Positions 48,459 through 56,860 are shown, numbered from the stretch's first letter. The stretch: 64,000 nt of DNA from Methanothermobacter sp. K4 (GCF_022014235.1 NZ_JAKLTD010000001.1:539499-603498); one strand, 5' to 3'. Notes: a model not told the origin generated them from the letters alone. Numbers and translations are program-made.

Positions 48459-48737
48459 CTACTTCAGGTTTTCACTTAAATGGGGGTAGCCAAGGAATTC
48501 CATCAGCGCATTTCTGTCTGAAAGGTCACCGATGACCCTCCTCACAGGTCCGGGTTTCAGTCTCTCAAGGGTGGGGATGGCTATAACACCATTTTCACGT
48601 GCAAGGCTTGGCTTTTCACCGACATCTATAACCTCCACCACCGCCTCATCACCAACAAGAGACCGGATGTTCATGAGGGCAGCATCAGATAGCTGGTTGT
48701 CACCTAACACATAGAGCCTCAGGTGAAGTTTCACCAT
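48459..48737 (-). CDS. KaiB-like thioredoxin-fold protein
   Basis: A 92-residue homologue of the clock protein KaiB. LHLRLYVLGDNQLSDAALMNI matches the first strand and helix, and the stretch AIPTLERLKPGPVRRVIGDL followed by SDR is the KaiB hallmark (compare IATPTL...PVRKIIGDLSDR). In cyanobacteria KaiB binds the KaiC ring and switches kinase output. The ATG overlaps the end of the KaiC-like gene by 7 nt. Confidence 0.9.
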   Translation of the reverse strand: MVKLHLRLYVLGDNQLSDAALMNIRSLVGDEAVVEVIDVGEKPSLARENGVIAIPTLERLKPGPVRRVIGDLSDRNALMEFLGYPHLSENLK

Positions 48738-49534
48738 GATCCCCCCTTAAGGAGAATACCCCTTTCAGTGAATCTCAGCTCTGCGATGCTACTTGAATGG
48801 TTCATCCCCCTGCTCTTGAGTATACGGAGGAGCCTCTTGTAGTCACCGTTGGTCCTCACATGCTCCAGGACAATCCATGTATCGATCAGTGAGGAGATCT
48901 CAAGTTCAGTCTTGGTTGCGGTGGCAGGTGACCTTATGAGGTATGTGAAGAGTGAGGTCACACCCCGTGACTTCAGGAAATCCGTGAACCTTATGAAGAG
49001 GTTCTTTGCATTGCTGGCCCTGTGGGAGGGGCCACCTGCAGCTGCAAGGCCAGTCACAGGGTCCACAAGTACAGTATCCGGTTTGAAGTCCAGTACAAGG
49101 TCCTGCATCTCGGTCAGGTGGGATTCAAGTCCCAGGGATGTGGGCCTATCAGCGTGTATCATGAGGCCCTCACCAATATAGTCCTTGAGGTGGATACCCA
49201 CAGATTCCATGTTCCTGATGACCTGATCTGAGGGTTCCTCATTGGCAAAGTAGAGGCAGCGTTCACCACGACGGCATGCCTCATATGCAAACTTTGAAAG
49301 CAGGGTGGTCTTACCTGCCCCCGTGGTACCGGATATCAGCACACTTGAACCCCTATATATACCCCCACCCAGCATATCGTCAAGGTCAGGTATGCCTGTT
49401 GATATGACTTCCCGGCTGACACTGTAATCAAGTTTGAGGGATGTTATAGGGAAGATGGAGATTCCCCTCTCATTGATGAGGAAGGGGTACCTGTTGAGGC
49501 CGTGAACTGAACCACGGTACTTGACTATTCTCAT
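48731..49534 (-). CDS. KaiC-like RecA-fold ATPase (single domain, second copy)
   Basis: A 267-residue ATPase with one KaiC domain after a 40-residue N-terminal extension. The Walker A motif is ISGTTGAGKTTLLS near 68-80, the catalytic acidic pair is in YFANEEPSDQ (EE as in cyanobacterial KaiC), and Walker B is DTVLVDPVTGLAAAGG. Cyanobacterial KaiC has two such domains in one chain. Here they are split over two overlapping genes (ATGA), each about half size. The C-terminus LRFTERGILLKGGSW lacks an obvious serine-threonine autophosphorylation pair. Confidence 0.9.
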   Translation of the reverse strand: MRIVKYRGSVHGLNRYPFLINERGISIFPITSLKLDYSVSREVISTGIPDLDDMLGGGIYRGSSVLISGTTGAGKTTLLSKFAYEACRRGERCLYFANEEPSDQVIRNMESVGIHLKDYIGEGLMIHADRPTSLGLESHLTEMQDLVLDFKPDTVLVDPVTGLAAAGGPSHRASNAKNLFIRFTDFLKSRGVTSLFTYLIRSPATATKTELEISSLIDTWIVLEHVRTNGDYKRLLRILKSRGMNHSSSIAELRFTERGILLKGGSW

Positions 49535-50139
49535 GTGCCTTGTTCCAATCTCCCCATCGAAGGTGTGGGTGAGGTGTATGACACAGTCAGAGATGTAATC
49601 CTCGAGTCCATGGGTCGGTTTGCCCCCGAGTCCCCGGCGGTGAATACGCTTGTAACCCCCATCCCCTTCAGCCAGGATATGAGATGGCGTAGTTCCATGT
49701 GGATGGGCCCCATATCTGATGCACCATCAAAGAGACTGTCAACCTTATCAAGGACAACCCTCCTGGCACCGATGGTTTTAACAGCATCCTCAATCCTTAT
49801 CTTAAGGGCATCCAGGCTGTAAGACCCTATACTGGGGTCAAGTGCCCCTGAAACATCCTCAATAAAGATTTTTCCATCTTTCATCAGTTTTTCAAGGAGC
49901 CTCTCATCTGACTGAAAGTTCTCAACTATATTATCCGCCGGTTCATCAAAGCTCACAAGGACACCTGGCTCGCCATAATAGAATGCCCCGTTCAGAAGGA
50001 ACTCAACTGCAATGAATGTCTTACCGGTACCAGGGCCCCCGTAGATGAGGGTGTTCCGCCCCTCGGGGAAACCACCCCCTGTTACCATGTCAAGACCCTT
50101 TATGCCGGTAGGTGACTTTTCAATGGACCTGAACCTCAA
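49531..50139 (-). CDS. KaiC-like RecA-fold ATPase (single domain, first copy)
   Basis: A 202-residue KaiC/RadA-type ATPase. SPTGIKGLDMVTGGGFPEGRN opens the domain, IYGGPGTGKTFIA is Walker A (about 32-44), VLVSFDEPADNI has an acidic pair DE, and RRVVLDKVDSLFDG is Walker B. It is shorter than usual (about 240 for one domain), ending soon after the strands following Walker B. TTG start after GGGGTGGTTGA; a TATA-like region is at about 50205. First gene of the putative kaiC-kaiC-kaiB-kinase operon. Confidence 0.88.
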   Translation of the reverse strand: MRFRSIEKSPTGIKGLDMVTGGGFPEGRNTLIYGGPGTGKTFIAVEFLLNGAFYYGEPGVLVSFDEPADNIVENFQSDERLLEKLMKDGKIFIEDVSGALDPSIGSYSLDALKIRIEDAVKTIGARRVVLDKVDSLFDGASDMGPIHMELRHLISWLKGMGVTSVFTAGDSGANRPMDSRITSLTVSYTSPTPSMGRLEQGT

Positions 50140-50279
50140 TCAACCACCCCACACCTGAGGAATGTTCTCTGAAACCATGATGGAATCTCAACACCAGATT
50201 TCCATTTAATATTATATTAATCACGGAAGGCATAAAATACTTGTGATAATCAGAACATGGATCAGCTGAAGGGGTTTCT

Positions 50280-51218
50280 ATGGGTAACATAATCGAGACA
50301 GAGGGTATAAGCAAGAGATATGATGATTTCCTGGCGGTCAATTCCGTTGATCTGGAGGTCCCTGAAAACTCCATTTACGGGGTCCTGGGACCCAACGGTG
50401 CAGGTAAAACCACACTGATATCAATGCTCTGCACCATACTCCACCCAACATCAGGTAGGGGCATGGTAAACGGCTACGACATTGTGAGGGAGGCAAGGAA
50501 GGTGAGGGAGTCCATAGGCATAGTCTTCCAGTCAAGGGCCCTGGACGACATACTCACAGGAAGGGAGCACCTTGAAATGCACGCCGCCCTCTATGGGGTC
50601 CCCAGGGATATAAGGGAGAGGAGGATAGATGAGGTCCTTGAACTCATAGCCCTGGGTGATAAGGCCGATGAGTATGTTAAGACATACTCTGGTGGTATGA
50701 AGAGGCGCCTCGAGATAGGCCGCGGCCTGATACACCACTCCAGGGTCCTCTTCCTTGACGAGCCAACCCTTGGTCTCGACCCCCAGACAAGGGAGAGCAT
50801 CTGGAGGTACATAGAGAGGCTCAACAGGGAGGAGGATGTTACGGTGCTCCTGACCACCCACTACATGGAGGAGGCAGATAAACTCTGCGATGAGGTGGCC
50901 ATAATGAGCCGTGGGGAGATAATAAAGGCTGACAGCCCCTCAAACCTCAAGAGGGAACTTGGGGCAGACACCATAACGGTCAGGGTTGACAGGGCGGAGG
51001 AATTCCATGAAATCCTGGCTAAACAGGAATACGTTAAGAAGACCTACCTGGTGGATGACGAGGTCAAGGTGCTGGTTGAGAGGGGCGAAAACCTGGTTCC
51101 CGAGATCGTTAACCTTGCAGCGAGGACTGGATTCTACGTGAGGTCAGTGGAACTGGAACACCCCACCCTTGAGGACGTGTTCATAAGGTACACCGGTAGG
51201 GGTATAAGTGAGGCATGA
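50280..51218 (+). CDS. ABC exporter ATP-binding protein (DrrA-like)
   Basis: A 312-residue ATPase. VLGPNGAGKTTLISML is Walker A, TYSGGMKRRLEIGRGLIH the signature and RVLFLDEPTLGLD Walker B. The C-terminal 80 residues form the DrrA-type extension. Together with the ABC-2 permease that follows it makes a drug or lipid exporter; substrate unknown. A TATA-like CATAAAATAC is at about 50231 and GAAGGGGTTTCT precedes the ATG. Confidence 0.95.
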   Translation: MGNIIETEGISKRYDDFLAVNSVDLEVPENSIYGVLGPNGAGKTTLISMLCTILHPTSGRGMVNGYDIVREARKVRESIGIVFQSRALDDILTGREHLEMHAALYGVPRDIRERRIDEVLELIALGDKADEYVKTYSGGMKRRLEIGRGLIHHSRVLFLDEPTLGLDPQTRESIWRYIERLNREEDVTVLLTTHYMEEADKLCDEVAIMSRGEIIKADSPSNLKRELGADTITVRVDRAEEFHEILAKQEYVKKTYLVDDEVKVLVERGENLVPEIVNLAARTGFYVRSVELEHPTLEDVFIRYTGRGISEA

Positions 51219-51292
51219 TATGGTAGAAATGGAGGGTGTATACCGGGGTATAGGTGAGGTTTGATACCATGGCGGAACTTGAGGGCATATAC
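51199..51292 (+). repeat. Tandem duplication spanning the ABC ATPase end and permease start
   Basis: The block beginning GGGGTATAAGTGAGG (51199-51243) is repeated immediately as GGGGTATAGGTGAGG (51245-51292). The first copy holds the ATPase stop and an ATG at 51220 with peptide MVEMEGVYRGIGEV; the second holds the real permease start, MAELEGIY. The mini-ORF ends with a copy of the ATPase C-terminus (RGIGEV versus RGISEA). ATG-to-ATG step 49 nt. Confidence 0.88.
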
Positions 51293-52033
51293 ACAATATG
51301 GCTGCGTGAGATGAAGAGGTTCTTCCGTTACCGTTCAAGGATAGTCACATCGGTCGTAACCCCCCTCCTCTGGCTCATAATATTCGGTACAGGCCTGGGG
51401 GCTGCTGTGAGGTTCGGTGGAGTGGCTGGGGGCTACAGGGCCTTCATCTATCCGGATATAATAGGTCAGACAATACTCTTCACAAGCATATTCTCGGGGG
51501 TCTCTGTGATCATAGACCGGCAGTACGGGTTCCTGAAGGAGATACTGGTAGCGCCCATATCAAGGCCCTCCATAGTGATCGGAAAGGCTTTGGGGATAAG
51601 CACTGCTTCGATGATACAGGCGGCCATCCTGCTTGTCCTATCCTTCATAGTGGGAGTTACAATGTCCCCCATCTGCTTCGCTGTTAGCATGGTTATAGCA
51701 TTGATAATATCCATGGGCCTTGGTGGTCTCGGACTCATGATAGCGGCCTTCACAGACAGCATGGAGGGGTTCAACCTCATAATGAGCTTCATAGTGCTAC
51801 CAATATTCCTTCTTAGCGGGGCCCTCTTCCCAATAACAGGACTCCCAGCCTGGCTTCAGGGCGCAGTTTATATAAACCCCCTCACCTATGCAGTAGACGC
51901 CCTCAGGTTCACAATACTGAGAGATTCGGTGCTCCCACTTGAGGTTAACGTTGCAGTGATATCGGTTTTTGCAGTTATAGCCGTCCTTGCAGCGGCCTTC
52001 CTCTTCAACAGGAAGGAGCAGAGTTTAATGTGA
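51269..52033 (+). CDS. ABC-2 type permease of the exporter
   Basis: A 254-residue membrane subunit with six hydrophobic helices. LREMKRFFRYRSRIVTSVVTPLLW near the N-terminus is typical of DrrB-like permeases, and FLLSGALFPITGLPAWLQ is the ABC-2 signature near residue 190. I use ATG 51269, which follows TAGGTGAGG; a GTG five codons upstream lies inside the duplicated region. Its stop abuts the convergent mcrC stop with no gap. Confidence 0.92.
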   Translation: MAELEGIYTIWLREMKRFFRYRSRIVTSVVTPLLWLIIFGTGLGAAVRFGGVAGGYRAFIYPDIIGQTILFTSIFSGVSVIIDRQYGFLKEILVAPISRPSIVIGKALGISTASMIQAAILLVLSFIVGVTMSPICFAVSMVIALIISMGLGGLGLMIAAFTDSMEGFNLIMSFIVLPIFLLSGALFPITGLPAWLQGAVYINPLTYAVDALRFTILRDSVLPLEVNVAVISVFAVIAVLAAAFLFNRKEQSLM

Positions 52034-53521
52034 TTACCTAAACAACCCAAATTCCCTGTTTGATGTGTTAAGCGGAAAAACATGGATATGGCTGCCACTC
52101 TGCGAGGAGGGAACGGTAACTGGGCTCACCATTCCAGGGTATACCAGGAGCCCCTCAAGATCCCATCCTCTGAACAGGGGGGATTTCCTGAGATCCTCCA
52201 CATAACTGAGAACCTTATAGACTGATTCAAGACGCGGAAGTCCGGTATCTGTAACTGAAAATTTAACATCCCCCACCAGAGCCCTCTTATGACCTTCAGA
52301 TTCATAAAGAACGGTTATATCAGGTTTTATAACACTTCCACCTCCTCCAAAGGCCTGCAGGAGGTCACCATAGTATGTTGAGTGTTCAATTGCATTTAGC
52401 TTCACTTCCCATATTATCATGGCACTTTCATTGCCCCTTTCCATCCTGATGGACATTTTAGAGGATGGAATACGCGGAAGACTTTTTTCAACGGATTTAA
52501 TATGAAATCCCATCTGGCGGAATTTATCCCATATTCTTGAGATTGCCCAGGTTTCATATACACTGTAAAATTCCTGAAGGGGCATCTCCACCCCATCCCC
52601 CTGCAGAGGGTGGATGAGGTTGAGGTAAATAACAGTGTCCCTTATAATCCGGAAGATACTGTAAATTTCATTGTAAAGCCTGTTTCCCTGTGATATTAGT
52701 CGCTCGATCACCCGTGATTCCTCAAGAATATCGATGGTGAAAAAGGCCCAGAGATGGTACCTGTCCATGATTCCAGCCGCTGATCTAAAGAGAGTCTGGC
52801 ATAATTCAGACCTTTCACCATCAACCATTCCACCCACAAGTTCAGCTGCACACATAAGGTAATATGCTGTCTGGGATATCATCCTGTTGAGTATGGTTTC
52901 ATGGTCATGCCAGCTTTTAATATAGATCCTGTAGGGTGATAGATTCATTGATGAGCCAGTGTAGAGGCGTGAACCATGGTAATCTCTCCTGGAATGCATT
53001 TCCCTGTGGATGGGACCTGTCTGGAATAGTTTTTCAAGAGCAATCCTAAACCTGGAGACAGACTGTTCAAGAAGGTTTATAATGAAAGAGGGGCTGGGTG
53101 GAAAATCTTTCTGTAGCTGGTGTGAGAACGTTTCGGTTAACCTGAAGTTTTCATTTAATAGGGGGATGATGTGGCCGATGAGGAGGTTTATATCCTCAAC
53201 TACGGTCTCTTTTATGTATTTGTAGACTTTCTGTGGATTTCCTTCCCCACCTGAGATCTTCCATGGCACGACCCGTATTTTATCCGTGACTTCATCACAC
53301 CTTTTCACAACCAGATCCCCGAATTTATCAGTAAATTCAAGTGAAATGGACTTAGGGGACCCCAGATACAATCTTGCAGCCCTTCTTACCAGCAGATCCC
53401 TCAAACTCGTGCCGTTCACGAAAATATTATTAAGATCATAATCTGTGCTGAAAGAGAAGATGCCTTCACCTGAAAGTTCCCTATCCCAGTGGTAACTCCA
53501 TTGTTCAGGCATTGGGATCAC
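52034..53521 (-). CDS. McrC-like restriction endonuclease subunit (DUF2357 plus PD-(D/E)XK)
   Basis: A 495-residue protein. The N-terminal two thirds are the DUF2357-type region found with McrB-like GTPases. The C-terminal nuclease shows KPDITVLYESEGHKRALVGDVKF (near 408-430), the PD-(D/E)XK core, with the later LSYVEDLRKS helix. It would be the cleavage subunit of a modification-dependent (type IV) system together with the upstream McrB-like protein. GTG at 53521 overlaps the stop of the McrB C-terminal frame (GTGA); ATG at 53512 is an alternative. Confidence 0.85.
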   Translation of the reverse strand: MIPMPEQWSYHWDRELSGEGIFSFSTDYDLNNIFVNGTSLRDLLVRRAARLYLGSPKSISLEFTDKFGDLVVKRCDEVTDKIRVVPWKISGGEGNPQKVYKYIKETVVEDINLLIGHIIPLLNENFRLTETFSHQLQKDFPPSPSFIINLLEQSVSRFRIALEKLFQTGPIHREMHSRRDYHGSRLYTGSSMNLSPYRIYIKSWHDHETILNRMISQTAYYLMCAAELVGGMVDGERSELCQTLFRSAAGIMDRYHLWAFFTIDILEESRVIERLISQGNRLYNEIYSIFRIIRDTVIYLNLIHPLQGDGVEMPLQEFYSVYETWAISRIWDKFRQMGFHIKSVEKSLPRIPSSKMSIRMERGNESAMIIWEVKLNAIEHSTYYGDLLQAFGGGGSVIKPDITVLYESEGHKRALVGDVKFSVTDTGLPRLESVYKVLSYVEDLRKSPLFRGWDLEGLLVYPGMVSPVTVPSSQSGSHIHVFPLNTSNREFGLFR

Positions 53522-53738
53522 TGAAGCTGAATGTTCATGGCCCTGAGTTTTTCAATGGAAGCTGAAAGCCCATGGGTCTCGAGCACATCCATGACGTCAG
53601 GGTATCTCATATCATTTTCAAAGAAGGGGATAATTTTTGCTGCAACGGCCATATCAATGGCATTCTCAGAACGGTAGTATCTGCTGTACTCTATGGTTTC
53701 CTTCAGAATTCCGATACCCAGAGGTTTTATATTTTGAT
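53518..53738 (-). pseudogene. Out-of-frame C-terminus of mcrB
   Basis: Right after the mcrB stop, the neighbouring minus-strand frame is open for about 70 codons: IKPLGIGILKETIEYSRYYRSENAIDM (in part, to residue 20: IKPLGIGILKETIEYSRYYR), then AAKIIPFFENDMRYPDV, ending at 53518. This is the helical lid expected at the end of an AAA+ McrB domain. The stop overlaps the mcrC GTG as GTGA, the normal arrangement for an operon. Loss of one base in an A-run at 53727-53745 would explain the break. Confidence 0.75.
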
Positions 53739-55928
53739 TTTACTGAAGATTTCAAGTATCTCCATAAGAACATGTTTATCATATTCACAGAGGCTCATGA
53801 ATCTCTCCGGCGAACCTGATATACTCTCGATTATGCGGGGAGTCGTTGTTATGTCAATGAATGTGAACCTTCTCTTCAGGGCATCTCCAAGTTTAAAGAG
53901 GAAAATCTTATCATAGACGTTCAGTGTTCCCACCACCCTGAATCGGGAAAGGGCCTTCCTCAGGTATTCTATGGGGGGAGATTCGCCTATTTCATTTAGG
54001 AGGATGTCCCTGATTTTGGGGGCATCCTGGACCCTGTGAATTCTCTCAAGGTAGGTGAAGAATATGCCCAGGGCAGTGTCTATCTGTGTCCTGTTAAGTT
54101 CATCAAGTATTAGCACACCCCCTGAGAGGAGAGCATCCAGAAGGAACCTTTTTTCCTTAAAATAGACCAATTCACCATTTTCACCGGTCTGCGGCACAAT
54201 ACGGCAGACAAGGTCATAGTAATCGGTGCCTGAATGTACAGTGTACAGAACATAGGAGCTGTTCCCGAGGTATTCCGTGCTCAGAATCTTCGCAAGGACG
54301 GTTTTTCCCGACCCTGGGGGTCCACTGAAGATAACATTACGGCCCGCTTCAAGTTCAGCAAGGGCGATCCTCAACTCCTCACCGTAGAGCTCTTTCATGA
54401 AACTGAGAAAACTGTTCTCTATCATTTTATCATAGATTTCAAGGGCTAAGCTGAGGTCCATTTCGAGTTTATCCCCGGCTGGCAGGTTATCTGCATTATA
54501 TTCGGTTGCACAGATAATAGCATCTTCGTATAATCTGGCAGCGGAAGAGGAGCCCAGTTTCACATCGGGAGCTTCACTTATACCATTTCCCTTTCTTAAC
54601 TCCTCAGATCTGCATCTGAGGTACCTGGGGTAATCCCTCTCTTTTCTATCTCTTCTAACGCCCTGTGTTACTGTAAGATAAATAGCGTCTTGTGTGAAAA
54701 TGTAGGAGACAAATAATCCATCATTAAGCCCAGACGAGGCACTGTGATTCATTATGCCCACCATGTCGCAGGGAAAGCCATCGTCCACGGAGGCTGTTGA
54801 TATCAGGTACTCATAATGCGTAAGTTCCCTGAGAACTGCGGGCAGTTCCTCATGAAGAAGGCGTTCTGTCCTTTCATCAGTATCAGATTCGACCCTGTAG
54901 AGTTGTATCAGCTCTCCAAGGATTCCCCTGAGGTTCCTGCGCCTTTTTTCAAGGTAATCAAAGATTGGCCTGTATTCTTCTGACCTCCCAATGTAAGCCT
55001 CCTTTAAAGACTTCCACTTTGGTTTATCAATTGATGAAACAGTTCTGATATCAAATAAAGGCTCTGGAAGGTCTATAGGGTCTGTGATAACCCATTCCAC
55101 CTTCCTCAGGTGGTTTAAAATTCCATATTCATGGAGGCCTGATCTGGGGGATTCATAGGGGGGTATATAATCTCCCCTTACAATTCCTATTCCCAGAACA
55201 CCACTGGCACCATTACTGGCCACAATAATGTCCCCCGGCTTCATCACATGCACGAAATTATATGCCATTCTTGTAACAGTACCCACGGTTGGTCTTCCCA
55301 GACACTCCTTGAATTTTTTTCTCAGGGACTCAAAGGTTTTATATCTGGCATAGGACTTCTCCTGGAATTCTTCACAGCCAAAATTCCCTATACCGATGTA
55401 TCCATTCCTTTTAAGCACTGGCCATAACTTTTCCCTGAGGTCCGAGGTGCCCGGCGATACCTTCCATATGTTTCTGTCCCCTCCCAATCTTTTTATATCT
55501 CCTTTTAGTTGAGGATTCTTTCCTGTAATGAGGTCTTTGATCGCTTCAAACTGTTTTTTTGAAAGTTTAAAGTGGGATCGCCTCATATTGATTTTGACTC
55601 CGACCCATTCACTTAGAACGGCCTTTTTCTTCATTTCAGATATTTTCACAGGATTCGGAATTTCCACAATCTTTTTGAGTTTTACCGCGGGGTTACCCCA
55701 CCTCTCCCTGATACCCGGATCCTCGTATGGGTCTGTAGTCGCCCTCATAATGAATTCAATGCCGCTTCGGGGTGCAGCCATGTAGAAAAAAATCAGATCA
55801 CCCTTTCTGACACTCTCATCACTGCTCCACACCACTTCATCATTTTCTTTAACCTCAGAGTAATTTTCGATTCTGGATGTGAATACCCAGTAGCCGGGCT
55901 CTTCTGGATGATCATTGAATGAAGTCAT
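53727..55928 (-). CDS. McrB-like GTPase/ATPase with EVE domain, frameshifted near the C-terminus
   Basis: A 733-residue chain. Residues 1-140 form an EVE domain (modified-base reader): EPGYWVFTSRIENYSEVK, KGDLIFFYMAAP. A second domain (about 150-330) with GDIIVASNGASGVLGIGIV is EVE-like as well. Residues about 340-520 match the MrcB N-terminal (DUF3578) family. The AAA+ domain has GPPGSGKTVLAKIL (about 536-549), Walker B VLILDELNRTQID (about 603-615) and GTLNVYDKI. The frame stops just after EIFSKIKI, but its C-terminal lid continues in another frame, so activity is doubtful unless the shift is corrected or is a sequence error. The ribosome site is GGGGGAGGTGTTAG. Confidence 0.85.
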   Translation of the reverse strand: MTSFNDHPEEPGYWVFTSRIENYSEVKENDEVVWSSDESVRKGDLIFFYMAAPRSGIEFIMRATTDPYEDPGIRERWGNPAVKLKKIVEIPNPVKISEMKKKAVLSEWVGVKINMRRSHFKLSKKQFEAIKDLITGKNPQLKGDIKRLGGDRNIWKVSPGTSDLREKLWPVLKRNGYIGIGNFGCEEFQEKSYARYKTFESLRKKFKECLGRPTVGTVTRMAYNFVHVMKPGDIIVASNGASGVLGIGIVRGDYIPPYESPRSGLHEYGILNHLRKVEWVITDPIDLPEPLFDIRTVSSIDKPKWKSLKEAYIGRSEEYRPIFDYLEKRRRNLRGILGELIQLYRVESDTDERTERLLHEELPAVLRELTHYEYLISTASVDDGFPCDMVGIMNHSASSGLNDGLFVSYIFTQDAIYLTVTQGVRRDRKERDYPRYLRCRSEELRKGNGISEAPDVKLGSSSAARLYEDAIICATEYNADNLPAGDKLEMDLSLALEIYDKMIENSFLSFMKELYGEELRIALAELEAGRNVIFSGPPGSGKTVLAKILSTEYLGNSSYVLYTVHSGTDYYDLVCRIVPQTGENGELVYFKEKRFLLDALLSGGVLILDELNRTQIDTALGIFFTYLERIHRVQDAPKIRDILLNEIGESPPIEYLRKALSRFRVVGTLNVYDKIFLFKLGDALKRRFTFIDITTTPRIIESISGSPERFMSLCEYDKHVLMEILEIFSKIKI

Positions 55929-55941
55929 CTAACACCTCCCC

Positions 55942-55974
55942 CTATATATATCCTTTGATTCAGTAGATATATAC
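55942..55974 (-). promoter_or_regulatory. Two TATA-like boxes for mcrB
   Basis: On the minus strand GGTATATATCTACTG (box near 55968) and GGATATATATAGG (near 55947) lie 40 and 18 nt before the ATG. The first is at the correct distance for a short leader. Confidence 0.4.
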
Positions 55975-56076
55975 CTCTTAAGCCAGTTACCAGGAGCTGA
56001 TCATTAATCTGTTCAGTGCCTCTGTTAGTCCTTAATGCCATCCATGGAAATTATTACCAAAACAAAAATGGATAAA

Positions 56077-56103
56077 TTTATATACTATAATGTAAACATT
56101 ACA
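56077..56103 (+). promoter_or_regulatory. cas operon promoter with a dyad over the start site
   Basis: TTTATATA (56077-56084) is a strong box A. Downstream, TGTAAACATTACA (56091-56103) is an inverted repeat with 5-bp arms (TGTAA / TTACA) where transcription is expected to start, a natural place for a repressor. The predicted leader reaches the AGGGGGT ribosome site at 56116. Confidence 0.45.
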
Positions 56104-56128
56104 CATTGACATCACAGGGGGTATTGAA

Positions 56129-56860
56129 TTAAGGATCAAAATAGAGTTAAAATCAGATAAAAGGCCATTTAAGATTCCCTACAACTACAATCACGTTGTT
56201 TCTGCCATCATTTACAGGAGGATAGCGGACCTTGACCTTGCAAGCCAGCTCCACGGCGGGAAGGGCTTCAAGTTCTTCACCTTCTCCCAGCTCAACATAC
56301 CAAGAAGGAAGGCCTTCAAAAATTTCCTCCTATCCGAGGATGGGAGGTTCTATTTCTTTATATCCTCACCCAACGTAGAGCTTATCAAGAGCCTTGTGGA
56401 GGGCTTCATAGACAAACCGGAGATTGATTTCCTCAGGGGTAGGGTTAATGTTGAGTACGTTGAATTTCTGAAGCCCCCGGAATTTCAGAGGAACATGAAG
56501 TTCAGGACACTCTCACCAATCATAGTGAAGACTGTGAAGGAGGAGGATGGGGTGCTCAGGCAGTGGGACGTGAACCCCAATGACCTGAAATTCTATGAGA
56601 ACCTCCAGAAGAACCTTGTAAGGAAATACTCAGAATTCCATGGGGGCTACGATGGTGACGAGTACCTCAGGGTCATCCCCTACCAGAGGTCCATAAAGAG
56701 GAAGAGGATCATGATCCCCAAGGAGGACGCCGAGACCTACCACAGGGCATATCACATGAAATTCAGGGTAGAGGGCGACCCGAGACTTATAGAGTTCGGC
56801 TATGATTGTGGATTTGGTGAAAAAAACAGTATGGGCTTTGGAATGGTGGTTCCATCATGA
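56129..56860 (+). CDS. cas6: Cas6 CRISPR RNA-processing endoribonuclease, start codon unclear
   Basis: About 243 residues. The N-terminal ferredoxin-like half (RIKIELKSDKRPFKIPYNYNH, then GGKGFKFFTFSQLNIPRR) and the C-terminal GFGEKNSMGFGMVV, the glycine-rich loop, identify Cas6, which cuts the pre-crRNA at repeats. The frame is open from 56096 to the stop, yet contains no ATG, GTG or TTG before GTG at 56396, which would lose the first 90 conserved residues. AGGGGGT at 56116 points to a start at TTA 56129 (or ATT 56123). TTA replacing TTG would be one change. Its stop overlaps the cas8 ATG (ATGA). Confidence 0.85.
   Translation, partial: LRIKIELKSDKRPFKIPYNYNHVVSAIIYRRIADLDLASQLHGGKGFKFFTFSQLNIPRRKAFKNFLLSEDGRFYFFISSPNVELIKSLVEGFIDKPEIDFLRGRVNVEYVEFLKPPEFQRNMKFRTLSPIIVKTVKEEDGVLRQWDVNPNDLKFYENLQKNLVRKYSEFHGGYDGDEYLRVIPYQRSIKRKRIMIPKEDAETYHRAYHMKFRVEGDPRLIEFGYDCGFGEKNSMGFGMVVPS

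Noticed and set aside
53718-53750. Programmed -1 frameshift site in mcrB
   Set aside because: The bases do not form a canonical X XXY YYZ slippery heptamer in the reading frame; a base loss or sequence error is simpler.
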